DNA of 64,000 nucleotides, from positions 1-64,000 of the forward strand of contig JALAGS010000014.1 of the NCBI GenBank assembly GCA_022712315.1, written 5' to 3'. The stretch is from Sphingobacterium sp. (GTDB lineage: Bacteria; Bacteroidota; Bacteroidia; Sphingobacteriales; Sphingobacteriaceae). Positions 27,246 through 36,107 of the stretch are shown here, in pieces. Both the position numbers and the translations under genes were made by a program. Position 1 is the first letter of the stretch, and each line of letters opens with the position of its first letter. The notes under the pieces are model-generated. The model was given only the letters and a program-made list of their open reading frames with translations, had not been told where the DNA came from and made no database searches.

Positions 27246-28637
27246 TTATCGAAGTTTTTGGACCAACTCACTTTCAGTCACCTTTATCTGTTCGCCACTT
27301 TCCATGTCCTTTAAAGATAATTGTCCCGATGATGCCTCTTCTTCCCCCACTAACAATACATAAGGAATCCCTTTACCATCCGCATACCCCATCTGCTTTT
27401 TCAACTTTACAGGAGAAGCATAGAGTTCGGAAGCGATATTTTCCTTCCGGAGCTTATTCAGTAAACTTAGGGTATACCCTTCCAGTTGTTTATCAAAATT
27501 TATAATCAGGAGTTTGGTAGAATCTGCTTTACCCACAGGGAACAGATTTAACTCTTCTAAGACATCATAAATACGGTCGGCACCAAAAGAGACACCAACA
27601 CCAGTCAATCCCTTCAGGCCAAACATACCTGTAAGGTCATCATAGCGGCCGCCGCCACCGATACTTCCCATGGCAACTTCATTTGTCTTAACCTCAAAAA
27701 TACAACCCGTATAATAATTAAGGCCACGAGCCAAGGTAATATCAAGATCAATGATCTGCTTCAGTAATTTTTCATCTGCACCTAACTTAGACACATAATC
27801 AAATACCTCTTCGATCTCGGCAATACCATTTAAACCAACAGCAGAAGTTGATAAAATTGTTTTTAGTGCAGCGAGTTTTACATCATTGGATCCCTCTAAT
27901 AAAATGATAGGTTTCAAAATAGCAAGATCTGCTTCCGTAAAACCTCTTTCCAATAACTCTTTGTTGACACCTTCCAACCCGATTTTATCCAATTTATCGA
28001 TCGCGACAGTCATATCCACAATCAACTCCGGCTTTCCGATAATTTCAGCAATACCGGAAAGAATTTTGCGGTTGTTGATTTTAATATTAAAATCTTTCAG
28101 TCCAAAGCGCTCGAAAGCCTCTTGATAAATCAGGATAAATTCAGCTTCATTCAGCAAACTAGTTGAACCCACCACATCAACATCACATTGGTAAAATTCT
28201 CGGTAACGGCCTCTTTGCGGTTTATCAGCCCGCCAAACCGGCTGTACCTGAAAACGCTTAAATGGTAAGGAGATCTCATTTTGGTGCATCACAACGTAAC
28301 GTGCGAAGGGCACCGTAAGATCATATCTTAAGGCTTTATTGGAAATTAAAGGAATAAGTTCATTCAAGGCCCTTTCTTGCAACAAATTATCTGGGGCTTT
28401 GTCCAAATAATCTCCTGATTTAAGGATCTTAAAGATCAATTTATCACCCTCGTCCCCGTATTTACCAGTAAGAGTTGTTAAATTTTCAAATGAAGGGGTC
28501 TGTATTTCATTATAGCCATATTTTCTGAATACCGTTTTCAGTGTATCGAAAATATAATTGCGTTTGATCATTTCGGAAGGCGAAAAATCACGCGTTCCTT
28601 TTGCCAAAGAAGGTTTTACTACTGCCATATTTGGCAA
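27246..28637 (-). CDS. hisS: Histidine--tRNA ligase
   Basis: This class II aminoacyl-tRNA synthetase charges tRNA-His. The 463-residue product shows motif 1 around FSPSEMIKRNYIFDTLKTVFRKYGYNEIQTPSFE, motif 2 in RYREFYQCDVDVVG, the histidine-specific ARGLNYYTGCIFEV and GGGRYDDLTGMFG, and motif 3 in GVGVSFGADRI. A C-terminal anticodon-binding domain follows. It is 15 bp downstream of rnc on the same strand and probably shares its transcript. A shorter start five residues in is possible. The length and motifs are normal. Confidence 0.97.
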   Translation of the reverse strand: MPNMAVVKPSLAKGTRDFSPSEMIKRNYIFDTLKTVFRKYGYNEIQTPSFENLTTLTGKYGDEGDKLIFKILKSGDYLDKAPDNLLQERALNELIPLISNKALRYDLTVPFARYVVMHQNEISLPFKRFQVQPVWRADKPQRGRYREFYQCDVDVVGSTSLLNEAEFILIYQEAFERFGLKDFNIKINNRKILSGIAEIIGKPELIVDMTVAIDKLDKIGLEGVNKELLERGFTEADLAILKPIILLEGSNDVKLAALKTILSTSAVGLNGIAEIEEVFDYVSKLGADEKLLKQIIDLDITLARGLNYYTGCIFEVKTNEVAMGSIGGGGRYDDLTGMFGLKGLTGVGVSFGADRIYDVLEELNLFPVGKADSTKLLIINFDKQLEGYTLSLLNKLRKENIASELYASPVKLKKQMGYADGKGIPYVLLVGEEEASSGQLSLKDMESGEQIKVTESELVQKLR

Positions 28638-28652
28638 AGTTAATAAAATCCT

Positions 28653-29393
28653 TTATTCTACTTCCAGAATTTTAAGGAATTCACAGGCTTTTTCGGCTGC
28701 GGATTTCTCTGCAGACTTTTTATTGAAATCACGTCCTAGCCCACATACGACACCATCAACGACCGCTTCAATACTAAACATTTTTGAGGACTCCCCTTCC
28801 GGATTGTCTGTTTGTTGAAATACGATCTCTTTGCCTGTATGCTGACACCATTCAATCAACCGGCTTTTGAAGTTTGTTTCAGTCTGTTCTAGAAGATGAA
28901 TATCAACGTGTGGTTTGATGATTCGGTTAAGCAAAAAGCTCTTTGTAAAAACATAGCCCTTATCGAGATAAACGGCTCCTATCAATGCTTCAAATGCATC
29001 GCCTAATAACGATCCCTGTTTATTGGGAAAACTGATCATTCGTGCATCAAACTGAATAAGTTCATTAAACCCCAACTTTCTGGAAAGCTGGTTTAGGTTT
29101 GCTCTACTGACAATTTTTGAACGCATTTCTGTCAGGAACCCTTCATCTTTATAAGGATATTTCTTAAATAACAATTCGGCCACAACCGAGCCCAAAACAG
29201 CATCACCTAAGAATTCTAAACGTTCGTTGCTATTTTTTGCTCCCTCTTTGATGGTAACGGCGACAGACTTATGTCTAAACGCCATCTTGTACAGATGTAC
29301 ATTTCCAGGAACAAATCCAAGCAGGTTTTTTAGTTTTCTAACGTATTCCCGATCTGGCGAAAAATATAATTTATATATCCTTGCAAAAGGCAT
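28653..29393 (-). CDS. rnc: Ribonuclease III
   Basis: RNase III cleaves double-stranded RNA in rRNA and mRNA processing. The 246-residue protein has the family signature NERLEFLGDAVLG, with Glu60 and Asp64 at the metal site, and a second catalytic region GDAFEALIGAVYLDKGY. A C-terminal double-stranded-RNA-binding domain ends with KKSAEKSAAEKACEFL. It lies downstream of acpP-fabF, a neighbourhood of acp and rnc found in many bacteria, with a possible attenuator hairpin between fabF and rnc. Confidence 0.97.
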   Translation of the reverse strand: MPFARIYKLYFSPDREYVRKLKNLLGFVPGNVHLYKMAFRHKSVAVTIKEGAKNSNERLEFLGDAVLGSVVAELLFKKYPYKDEGFLTEMRSKIVSRANLNQLSRKLGFNELIQFDARMISFPNKQGSLLGDAFEALIGAVYLDKGYVFTKSFLLNRIIKPHVDIHLLEQTETNFKSRLIEWCQHTGKEIVFQQTDNPEGESSKMFSIEAVVDGVVCGLGRDFNKKSAEKSAAEKACEFLKILEVE

Positions 29394-29402
29394 CTCTTCT
29401 AA

Positions 29403-29439
29403 AAATAAGGCGACAAGTCCTAGTTAAAGAACCTGTCGC
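29403..29439 (-). terminator. Possible attenuator between fabF and rnc
   Basis: On the minus strand GCGACAGG and CCTTGTCGC-like arms (GCGACA at 29410-29415 with TGTCGC at 29434-29439) are followed by a T-rich tract just before the rnc start. It may end part of the acpP-fabF transcripts and so lower expression of rnc. Confidence 0.45.
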
Positions 29440-29477
29440 TAGCTCATATTATCAAACCATGTTTGAAGGATCAAACA

Positions 29478-30731
29478 TTAAGCTTTATATTTTTTCACAA
29501 TAACGGTAGCATTATGACCACCGAAACCAAATGTGTTGCTCAACGCAGCATTAACAGTACGTTTTTGCGCTTTGTTGAATGTAAAATTCAAGTTATTATC
29601 AATTTCCGGATCGTCTGTAAAGTGATTGATTGTCGGAGGGACAATATCATTTTGAACAGCAAGTATTGAAGCAATTGCTTCAATTGCACCTGCGGCACCC
29701 AAAAGGTGTCCAGTCATTGATTTTGTTGAACTGATATTCAATTTATAAGCATGGTCGCCAAATAAATCAACAATGGCTTTAGTTTCACTAATATCACCAA
29801 CTGGTGTAGAAGTTCCATGAACATTGATATAATCAATATCTGAGAAATTCAAGCCCGCATCATTAACAGCCATTGTCATGGCCAATTTTGCGCCCAAACC
29901 TTCAGGATGTGATGCCGTGATATGATGTGCATCAGCACTCATGCCACCACCAGCAATCTCTGCATAGATTTTTGCTCCACGTGCCAAAGCATGTTCCAAA
30001 CTTTCCAAAATCAAAGCACCCGAACCTTCACCTGAAACAAAACCATCTCTGTCTTTATCAAAAGGACGCGAGGCTGTTTTAGGATCATCGTTTCTGGTCG
30101 ACAAAGCATGCATAGCGTTGAACCCACCGATTCCGGCTTCATTGACTGTCGCCTCCGATCCACCTGTAACAATCACATCTGCCTTACCCATACGAATATA
30201 GTTAAAAGCATCTATCATTGCATTGGTAGCTGACGCACAAGCCGATACCGCGGAAAAGTTAGGACCACGAAGACCATGACGCATTGAAATATGTCCTGGA
30301 GCAATATCAACGAGCATCTTAGGAATAAAGAAAGGATTGAAACGAGGCGTTCCATCTCCCTTTGCAAAATTTGCAACTTCTTCAGTGAAGGTTGTTAAAC
30401 CTCCGATTCCCGAACCCCAAATTACTCCGATACGATTTGTATCTAATTTTTCAAAATCTAAGCCAGCATCTTTGATTGCCTCATCCGTTGACGCAATTGC
30501 ATACTGTACAAAAGGATCGACTTTACGAGCTTCCTTACGATCCATAAATTCATGCGGATCAAACCCCTTTACCTCACACGCAAACTGAGTCTTGAATTTT
30601 GACGCATCAAAATGCGTAATAGGAGCAGCTCCGCTTACACCATTTATTAACCCTTCCCAGTAAGCTGAGACGGTATTACCAATTGGTGTAAGGGCGCCTA
30701 ATCCTGTTACTACTACTCTTTTAAGCTCCAT
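29478..30731 (-). CDS. fabF: Beta-ketoacyl-ACP synthase II
   Basis: FabF condenses malonyl-ACP with acyl-ACP in fatty-acid elongation. The 417-residue protein has the complete Cys-His-His active site: Cys165 (VSACASATNAM), His305 (VHGTSTPVGD) and His342 (TGHLLGAAGA). The C-terminus NTFGFGGHNATVIVKK is also typical. It is 27 bp downstream of the acyl carrier protein gene and co-transcribed with it, as in most bacteria. Confidence 0.98.
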   Translation of the reverse strand: MELKRVVVTGLGALTPIGNTVSAYWEGLINGVSGAAPITHFDASKFKTQFACEVKGFDPHEFMDRKEARKVDPFVQYAIASTDEAIKDAGLDFEKLDTNRIGVIWGSGIGGLTTFTEEVANFAKGDGTPRFNPFFIPKMLVDIAPGHISMRHGLRGPNFSAVSACASATNAMIDAFNYIRMGKADVIVTGGSEATVNEAGIGGFNAMHALSTRNDDPKTASRPFDKDRDGFVSGEGSGALILESLEHALARGAKIYAEIAGGGMSADAHHITASHPEGLGAKLAMTMAVNDAGLNFSDIDYINVHGTSTPVGDISETKAIVDLFGDHAYKLNISSTKSMTGHLLGAAGAIEAIASILAVQNDIVPPTINHFTDDPEIDNNLNFTFNKAQKRTVNAALSNTFGFGGHNATVIVKKYKA

Positions 30732-30758
30732 TTATTACGATTAGCCTAATTAAATTAG

Positions 30759-30995
30759 TTAGTTAACGTTTTTTTCTAAATAAGCGATTGCTTGACCAAC
30801 AGTACCAATAGTCTCTGCTTGATCATCAGGAATAGCAACGTTGAATTCTTTTTCAAACTCCATGATCAACTCAACAGTGTCAAGTGAATCAGCACCTAAA
30901 TCATTAGTGAATGAAGCTTCTGGTGTTACTTCGTTTTCGTCAACACCTAATTTTTCAACGATAATTGCTTTTACTCTTGAAGCGATATCTGACAT
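30759..30995 (-). CDS. acpP: Acyl carrier protein
   Basis: The acidic 78-residue protein carries growing acyl chains on a phosphopantetheine arm. The attachment serine is Ser37 in [17 protein letters not shown] start at the ATG at 30993-30995 ([18 protein letters not shown]), which gives the usual length. A longer frame upstream would add 21 residues with no counterpart in the family, and the predicted promoter lies within that stretch. It heads the acpP-fabF unit. Confidence 0.97.
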   Translation of the reverse strand: MSDIASRVKAIIVEKLGVDENEVTPEASFTNDLGADSLDTVELIMEFEKEFNVAIPDDQAETIGTVGQAIAYLEKNVN

Positions 30996-31028
30996 GATTT
31001 TATAGTTTAATTGTTTAATAAATCTGTG

Positions 31029-31059
31029 CAAAGAAAAATAAATTTCATCAAAATTCAAA
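31029..31059 (-). promoter_or_regulatory. Bacteroidetes-type promoter of acpP
   Basis: On the minus strand TTTG (31056-31059) is followed after exactly 19 nt by TTTCTTTG (31029-31036), one mismatch from TAnnTTTG. It would start transcription about 25 nt before the acpP ATG. The match supports this consensus as the housekeeping promoter of the genome. Confidence 0.6.
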
Positions 31060-31282
31060 CATAAATTGATATTTAGATGAAAGTCACCATGTTAGGCGAC
31101 CGAACTTATTCGCGTCTTATACTAGCTAAGCCACTCTATATTAACTTAGTTCAAGTATAACAAAAAATATTTTGTATTCCAAACGCTCAGCTAATTAACT
31201 CAAATTTTACACAAAAAGTATATTCCGACCTTAAAATTATTAGTACCTTCGTTAGCAGACGAACATATATTTAAGCATTAAA

Positions 31283-31777
31283 GTGGTCAATAAGTTAGTA
31301 GCAAGATTAGATATGGACATGGACGAAGAGTTGGATTTCACCCTGCTCGCCATCACCTGTTCCTTGAAAGATTACCGACTCTGCCATTTCATCAATAAAG
31401 AGACTCATCTGAATTTTTCTAGAGGAAAAGAAAGCAAATATGACCATGATGGTCGACAAAAAAACAAGTCCGAAGAAGAACTTGAATATCACATTATCTT
31501 TGATCCAAAGAAAAAAATAAGCTATCACTTCACTGCTTTTCATTATCTTATCCCCGATGCAGACACAGAATATTTCCTGATCAACAATAAAAGCATCGAA
31601 GGAACTTATTTAATTCCCGAAAATCCACACTTCGATTTTTTTATCATCATCAAAAACTACATCTGCGAAGATGACGTGGAGCATATTATCAAAAGAATCA
31701 GCAAATTACCCGAAGTCGTCATTGCAAAAGAAATATCACCAAAAATATTGAAATCTAAAGAAAATCTCATATTTTAG
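31283..31777 (+). CDS. IPExxxVDY family protein
   Basis: This 164-residue protein belongs to a small Bacteroidota family named after a conserved motif, here seen as IPENPHFDFFIIIK near residue 110, a variant of IPExxxVDY. The N-terminal half has the characteristic DEELDFTLLAITCSLKDYRLCHFINK. The start is GTG at 31283; ATG at 31313 is an alternative that would lose ten residues. No signal peptide or membrane segment is seen. The gene lies between acpP (divergent) and pyruvate kinase (same strand), the usual place for this family. Function unknown. Confidence 0.8.
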   Translation: MVNKLVARLDMDMDEELDFTLLAITCSLKDYRLCHFINKETHLNFSRGKESKYDHDGRQKNKSEEELEYHIIFDPKKKISYHFTAFHYLIPDADTEYFLINNKSIEGTYLIPENPHFDFFIIIKNYICEDDVEHIIKRISKLPEVVIAKEISPKILKSKENLIF

Positions 31778-31789
31778 CAAACTGTAGGT

Positions 31790-31808
31790 TAGTGTAGCAA
31801 ATACACCA
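31790..31808. promoter_or_regulatory. Operator-like palindrome TAGTGTA-N5-TACACCA
   Basis: A 7-bp inverted repeat with one mismatch (TAGTGTA, GCAAA, TACACCA) lies between the IPExxxVDY gene and pyk. It matches the palindrome at 59415-59433 in 13 of 14 arm positions. This AGTGTA/TACACT type of site is known for YtrA-like GntR repressors, but no such regulator is in the window. Confidence 0.35.
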
Positions 31809-31838
31809 CAGTTTAGATCTAAATTAATTCGATTTAGT

Positions 31839-31876
31839 TTTGACAAACACAACAATATAGCGTGCTATTTGTTGTG
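31839..31876 (+). promoter_or_regulatory. Probable pyk promoter overlapped by an inverted repeat
   Basis: TTTG at 31839-31842 and a partly matching -7 box GCTATTTG at 31864-31871 are 21 nt apart. The two arms CACAACAATATAGC (31848-31861) and GCTATTTGTTGTG (31864-31876) are near-perfect inverted repeats covering the -7 box, so the site may be an operator. It ends 34 bp before the pyk start codon. Confidence 0.4.
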
Positions 31877-31910
31877 ATTAATGAAGAACATTTAAAATAC
31901 AAAATAACAG

Positions 31911-33338
31911 ATGGAAAAAGTTCAAAAAAGGACTAAAATTGTCGCAACATTAGGCCCTGCCTCGGCAGACAAACAAGTTTTGACCAACATGATTGCTAAA
32001 GGGGTTGATGTGTGTCGGTTGAATTTCTCTCATGGCAGCCAGGCAGATCACCTTAAGGTAATCGAAACTATAAATGCAATAAATAATGAAACAGGATTCA
32101 ATGTTGCCATCTTAGCAGATTTACAAGGTCCAAAAATCAGGATCGGAAAAATGAAAGAAGGTGGTGCTATCCTCGTAAATGGTTCAAAAGTAGAAATTAC
32201 AACACACGAACTGATCGGCGACGAAAACAGAATCTACATTACATACGAAAACTTTCCAAACGATGTTGAAGCCAACGAAATCATTTTACTTGACGACGGA
32301 AAACTTCAACTTCGTGTTTTAGAGACAAACCATAAAGATACCGTAACCTGTGAAGTAGTACACGGTGGAGTCCTTACTTCGCGTAAAGGCGTTAATTTAC
32401 CAAACACCAAAGTATCTATCCCTTCATTGACTGAAGAAGATTTAGACAACTTGAACTTCGCATTGGATCACGGTGCTGACTGGATCGCGATGTCATTTGT
32501 TCGTTCGGCAGATGATATTGCACAATGTAAAGAAATCATTGCTGCAAAAGGAAGCCATGCACGTGTGATCGCAAAAGTTGAAAAACCAGAAGCGATTGAA
32601 AATATTGATGCAATCATCGAAGCGACGGATGCCGTTATGGTTGCCCGTGGAGACCTGGGAGTTGAACTTCCAATGGAAGAAGTTCCAGGACTTCAAAAGA
32701 TCATCGTACAAAAATGTAGAGATCTTTCAAAACCTGTTATCATTGCAACACAGATGCTGGAAAGCATGATCACAACACCTCGCCCTACACGTGCTGAAGT
32801 AAATGACGTAGCTAACTCAGTATTAGATGGAGCAGATGCCGTAATGCTAAGTGGAGAGACTTCTGTCGGCGAATTTCCAGAAATCGTTATCGAAACAATG
32901 AGCAAAATTATTATCCACGTGGAACAAACTTCTTATCCTTATTATAATGAGAAAGTTAGTGAAATCCACGATGGAACGCTTATTCCGGATGCTATTTGCG
33001 CTTCATCAGTATATTTGGCACAAAAAACGGATGCCTCAGCAATCGCGGTATTAACCTCTTCGGGCGCTACAGCGTTTGAAATTGCAAGTTATAGACCGAA
33101 TGTAGATATCTTAGTTTTCACAGGAACACAAAAACTTTTGAAACAATTAAGCCTACTTTGGGGTGTAAAAACCTTTATCTATGACAAGTTCGAAAGCACG
33201 GATGGATCTATCCATGATGTCAACAAGTTTATTGTAAAAAATAACTACGTTAAACCAGGCTCAATTATCATCAACACGGCTTCGACTCCGTTAATTGAAA
33301 AAGGTAAAACAAATACTATCCGCGTTTCTCAGTTATAG
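31911..33338 (+). CDS. pyk: Pyruvate kinase
   Basis: Pyruvate kinase makes ATP and pyruvate from phosphoenolpyruvate and ADP, the last glycolytic step. The 475-residue protein starts with KRTKIVATLGPASADKQVL, has CRLNFSHGSQADH, the active-site signature AKVEKPEAIENIDAIIEATDAVMVARGDLGVELPM-type stretch (about residues 222-256), ATQMLESM and the C-terminal domain. It is monocistronic, bounded by its own promoter region and by the strong terminator at 33353-33396. Confidence 0.98.
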   Translation: MEKVQKRTKIVATLGPASADKQVLTNMIAKGVDVCRLNFSHGSQADHLKVIETINAINNETGFNVAILADLQGPKIRIGKMKEGGAILVNGSKVEITTHELIGDENRIYITYENFPNDVEANEIILLDDGKLQLRVLETNHKDTVTCEVVHGGVLTSRKGVNLPNTKVSIPSLTEEDLDNLNFALDHGADWIAMSFVRSADDIAQCKEIIAAKGSHARVIAKVEKPEAIENIDAIIEATDAVMVARGDLGVELPMEEVPGLQKIIVQKCRDLSKPVIIATQMLESMITTPRPTRAEVNDVANSVLDGADAVMLSGETSVGEFPEIVIETMSKIIIHVEQTSYPYYNEKVSEIHDGTLIPDAICASSVYLAQKTDASAIAVLTSSGATAFEIASYRPNVDILVFTGTQKLLKQLSLLWGVKTFIYDKFESTDGSIHDVNKFIVKNNYVKPGSIIINTASTPLIEKGKTNTIRVSQL

Positions 33339-33352
33339 GAAACATAGGATTA

Positions 33353-33396
33353 AGCAAAAAAAATAGCGTTCTAAATAGAACGCTATTTTTTTTGCT
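33353..33396. terminator. Bidirectional intrinsic terminator after pyk
   Basis: A 20-bp perfect inverted repeat centred on TAGCGTTCT-AAAT-AGAACGCTA has an A-run on the left and a T-run on the right. It serves pyk on the plus strand and overlaps the last codons of the small minus-strand gene that converges on it. Confidence 0.9.
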
Positions 33397-33712
33397 TCTT
33401 TGGATATAGGGAGTCTATTTTTAATTTGAAGTCCTTCACCTTCAGTGAATCTTCCAATAGCCTAAATTGAGGGTTATCTGTTTTTTCACTTCCTTTAGGC
33501 ATCTTTTCTGTTCCCGGCATAGGAGCTAGACCGTCCATGCGCTTTAACTTTTTAACAGGCATACGATACTTTCCATCTGCCGAATCCAATTTAAGAATAG
33601 GCATTTTTGATTCTCTTTCCTCAATTAAAGGAATCTGTGGTTTTACCTTAGCCTGTCCCAAAGCGACGGTTCCGAACGAAGCCAATGTCAGTAATAATAC
33701 GTAACATTTCAT
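33383..33712 (-). CDS. Small exported hypothetical protein
   Basis: I do not recognise this 109-residue protein. It has a clear Sec signal (MKCYVLLLTLASFGTVALG, cleavage near GQA) and then a Lys/Pro/Met-rich mature part with repeated short patterns such as EERESKMPILKLDSADGKYRMP and AMPGTEKMPKGSEK. No domain, cysteine or membrane helix follows the signal. The basic, proline-rich mature chain is probably disordered. Its stop lies inside the bidirectional terminator shared with pyk. Confidence 0.6.
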   Translation of the reverse strand: MKCYVLLLTLASFGTVALGQAKVKPQIPLIEERESKMPILKLDSADGKYRMPVKKLKRMDGLAPMPGTEKMPKGSEKTDNPQFRLLEDSLKVKDFKLKIDSLYPKKQKK

Positions 33713-34162
33713 CTATATATCGTTATTTAATAGTATCTAAATGCATATAAGTATAAGCAAACGTAAACACTCCGCTTATTCATTCCTGGTTATTTTAAAT
33801 CGCATTCAACAATATAGCTCACATTTACTCATGAATTCACTAGCTAGTTCATTCATCAGTCAAGTTCCACGGCATCAATTAAAAATCGACTACTATGGCC
33901 AAATTCACGGCATACCTCATCACTATGCACTAATTTACGAACAACAACACCTATATTTAAACAGATTGCTGTTAAACATTGTTAAAACGGCTTCAAAACA
34001 CATCAGCATCTTTATATTTGTAACAATTTAAGAAAATGAGCTATTGCACCCTTATGACTCTTAGAATGGCAGAAGGCATGCAGGCACAAATGGTAAACAA
34101 CAAACTGAGTGCTATAAACTTTGTGATACAATCAAAACACATTTATTTAATATCCTATTCTT
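33713..34162. other. Gene-free spacer before the sensor kinase
   Basis: This 450-bp stretch has no convincing gene. A 96-codon open frame (33741-34031) shows no signal, domain or usual amino-acid composition. The stretch should hold the promoters of the small exported protein (minus) and the kinase (plus), but I could not place them. Confidence 0.4.
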
Positions 34163-35995
34163 ATGAAGAAAAATAGCATTGTATTAATCATTGGACTCAT
34201 GTCACTAGCCCTAATCGGTGTATTGGCAATGCAATTCTATTTTCTGAGAGATTCTTATCGTCAAAAGTCCCAACTATTTGACGAGTCTGTCAATGCTGCA
34301 ATTACAGCAGTTGCCGGAAAGCTCGAACGACGGGAAGTTGTTGACTTCGCTAAAGTTCAGCAAGAGCGTAATATCGAAAAATCCAAACAAGAACAAGCGA
34401 AACAACGCCTTTTGGCCGAGCAACTCGAAATTCAATACAGAATTGAAGAATTGAAGAACAAACAGCATACTGTTTTCTCCAACTTCAAGGAGCAAGAAGA
34501 CCAACTACGCGCTTTGTACCCTAATGTAATTGAAATCAAAAATTCATTTTACGAGACATACATTAAAAGACCAGAGTACCAGAAATACATCAAATTTTCT
34601 GTTTCAAATGAACTTACCGACGACAATCTGGTACAGGCTTTTATCATGTTAAATGCCTCAAAGGTAGATGATCAGATTAGTGGAAAAGACGACAGCACAC
34701 GGTTTGTTATCCCCTTGATGGATCCACTGGTCAATCAACAAACGAAATTCCGAGTGGCGACCCTCCCACCAAGAGAGAACGCCAAGCTTACCAAAACCAT
34801 CTCTGATCTAGAAAAAAGATTGGACGTCCTTAACCGGAAGAACTCGTGGAGCGGTTTCAATGTATACGATTCAGTGGCCATGCTGGGAGGTAAAAAAGCA
34901 GATTACATTGAAGATGTCGCTATCGGGATGGAATTGGCTAAACGGCCGTTAAAAGACCGGTTGAACGTCATCATCGTGCAAGAACTGATCAAAGATGAGT
35001 TGGCCCAACGCGACATTAAAGCGCCTTTTAACATTGAAATATGGAGTACCAACAATATATTACTCAATAATATTCTAAACGAAGCAACCTTAAATACCCC
35101 GACAAACACAACAAAATACTCTACCGCTCTTTTTAAAGGTGATATAGGCGCTGCACCGGGAAAATTAACGATTTACTTCCCTAATAAAAAGGCAATAATC
35201 GCAGATAATATGGGCTATTTGCTGCTACCTATGCTGGCATTGCTTTTCTTATTGGTAGGTTGTTTTGCCTATACCCTGATTATCATCTTCAGACAAAAGA
35301 AAGTTTCGGAGATGAAAACAGATTTCATCAACAACATGACCCATGAGTTTAAAACGCCCGTTGCAACAATCATGATTGCCAGTGAATCGCTAAAAGATCC
35401 TGATATCAATGCGGACCATAAACGCGTTCAAAAATTGGCCAATATCATCTATGATGAAAATGTTAGGCTTGGGAATCATATTGAGCGGGTACTCGACTTA
35501 GCAAGACTAGAAAAAGAAACCCTAAAACTCGATCAGGTAGAGGTACACATCAATGATCTGGTTTCTGCCGTAACAGACAGCATGCAACTACGTATGCAAA
35601 ATATTGGCGGGAAATTCAGTATAGACCTTGCCGCTACCAAGGATATTGTTATCGGTGATGAACTGCATTTTTCGAATGTATTTTACAATCTACTCGACAA
35701 TGCAATCAAGTACAGTAAAGGTGATTTGCATGTCAATATTAATTCAAAAAATGTCGGCGATACCATAGTCGTTACCATAGCTGACAACGGTATTGGTATG
35801 AGCCGTGATCACCTTCAAAAGATTTTCGATCAGTTTTACCGTATCCCTACGGGGAATGTTCACAATGTCAAAGGATTTGGCCTTGGCTTAAGTTATGTAC
35901 AGGACATCCTCAGAAGGCTGAACGGAAAAATTACAGTTAGAAGTGAAAAAGATAAGGGCACGACCTTTGAAGTAATTTTGCCTATTAAAAAATAA
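34163..35995 (+). CDS. Sensor histidine kinase
   Basis: This is a membrane sensor kinase of 610 residues. Membrane helices lie near residues 5-27 and 352-376, enclosing a periplasmic domain of about 320 residues that begins with a strongly charged coiled coil (about 55-115). The phospho-acceptor is His394 in NNMTHEFKTPVATI; the ATPase domain shows NVFYNLLDNAIKYS, IADNGIGM and GFGLGLSYV. It is followed 112 bp later by an OmpR-type response regulator, its likely partner. The stimulus is unknown; the large periplasmic domain has no recognisable sensor fold. Confidence 0.93.
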   Translation: MKKNSIVLIIGLMSLALIGVLAMQFYFLRDSYRQKSQLFDESVNAAITAVAGKLERREVVDFAKVQQERNIEKSKQEQAKQRLLAEQLEIQYRIEELKNKQHTVFSNFKEQEDQLRALYPNVIEIKNSFYETYIKRPEYQKYIKFSVSNELTDDNLVQAFIMLNASKVDDQISGKDDSTRFVIPLMDPLVNQQTKFRVATLPPRENAKLTKTISDLEKRLDVLNRKNSWSGFNVYDSVAMLGGKKADYIEDVAIGMELAKRPLKDRLNVIIVQELIKDELAQRDIKAPFNIEIWSTNNILLNNILNEATLNTPTNTTKYSTALFKGDIGAAPGKLTIYFPNKKAIIADNMGYLLLPMLALLFLLVGCFAYTLIIIFRQKKVSEMKTDFINNMTHEFKTPVATIMIASESLKDPDINADHKRVQKLANIIYDENVRLGNHIERVLDLARLEKETLKLDQVEVHINDLVSAVTDSMQLRMQNIGGKFSIDLAATKDIVIGDELHFSNVFYNLLDNAIKYSKGDLHVNINSKNVGDTIVVTIADNGIGMSRDHLQKIFDQFYRIPTGNVHNVKGFGLGLSYVQDILRRLNGKITVRSEKDKGTTFEVILPIKK

Positions 35996-36107
35996 GACGT
36001 TCCTTTTTTGTATATTTCCTCTGTATAGCAACCGCAACGGTCGAGGAAAGCCGGCCTTAAGGGCTTATCAAGATCAAGGAACATAAGTGAAAATTAATAT
36101 ATTCATT

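Noticed and set aside
33741..34031. A 96-codon plus-strand open frame upstream of the sensor kinase
   Set aside because: No signal, domain or repeat is visible, the composition is unlike neighbouring proteins, and it ends 130 bp before a real gene with no operon logic. Probably chance.
35996..36107. Hairpin-like sequence between kinase and response regulator genes
   Set aside because: The arms are only 3-5 bp and no T-run follows; not enough to call a terminator or RNA gene.
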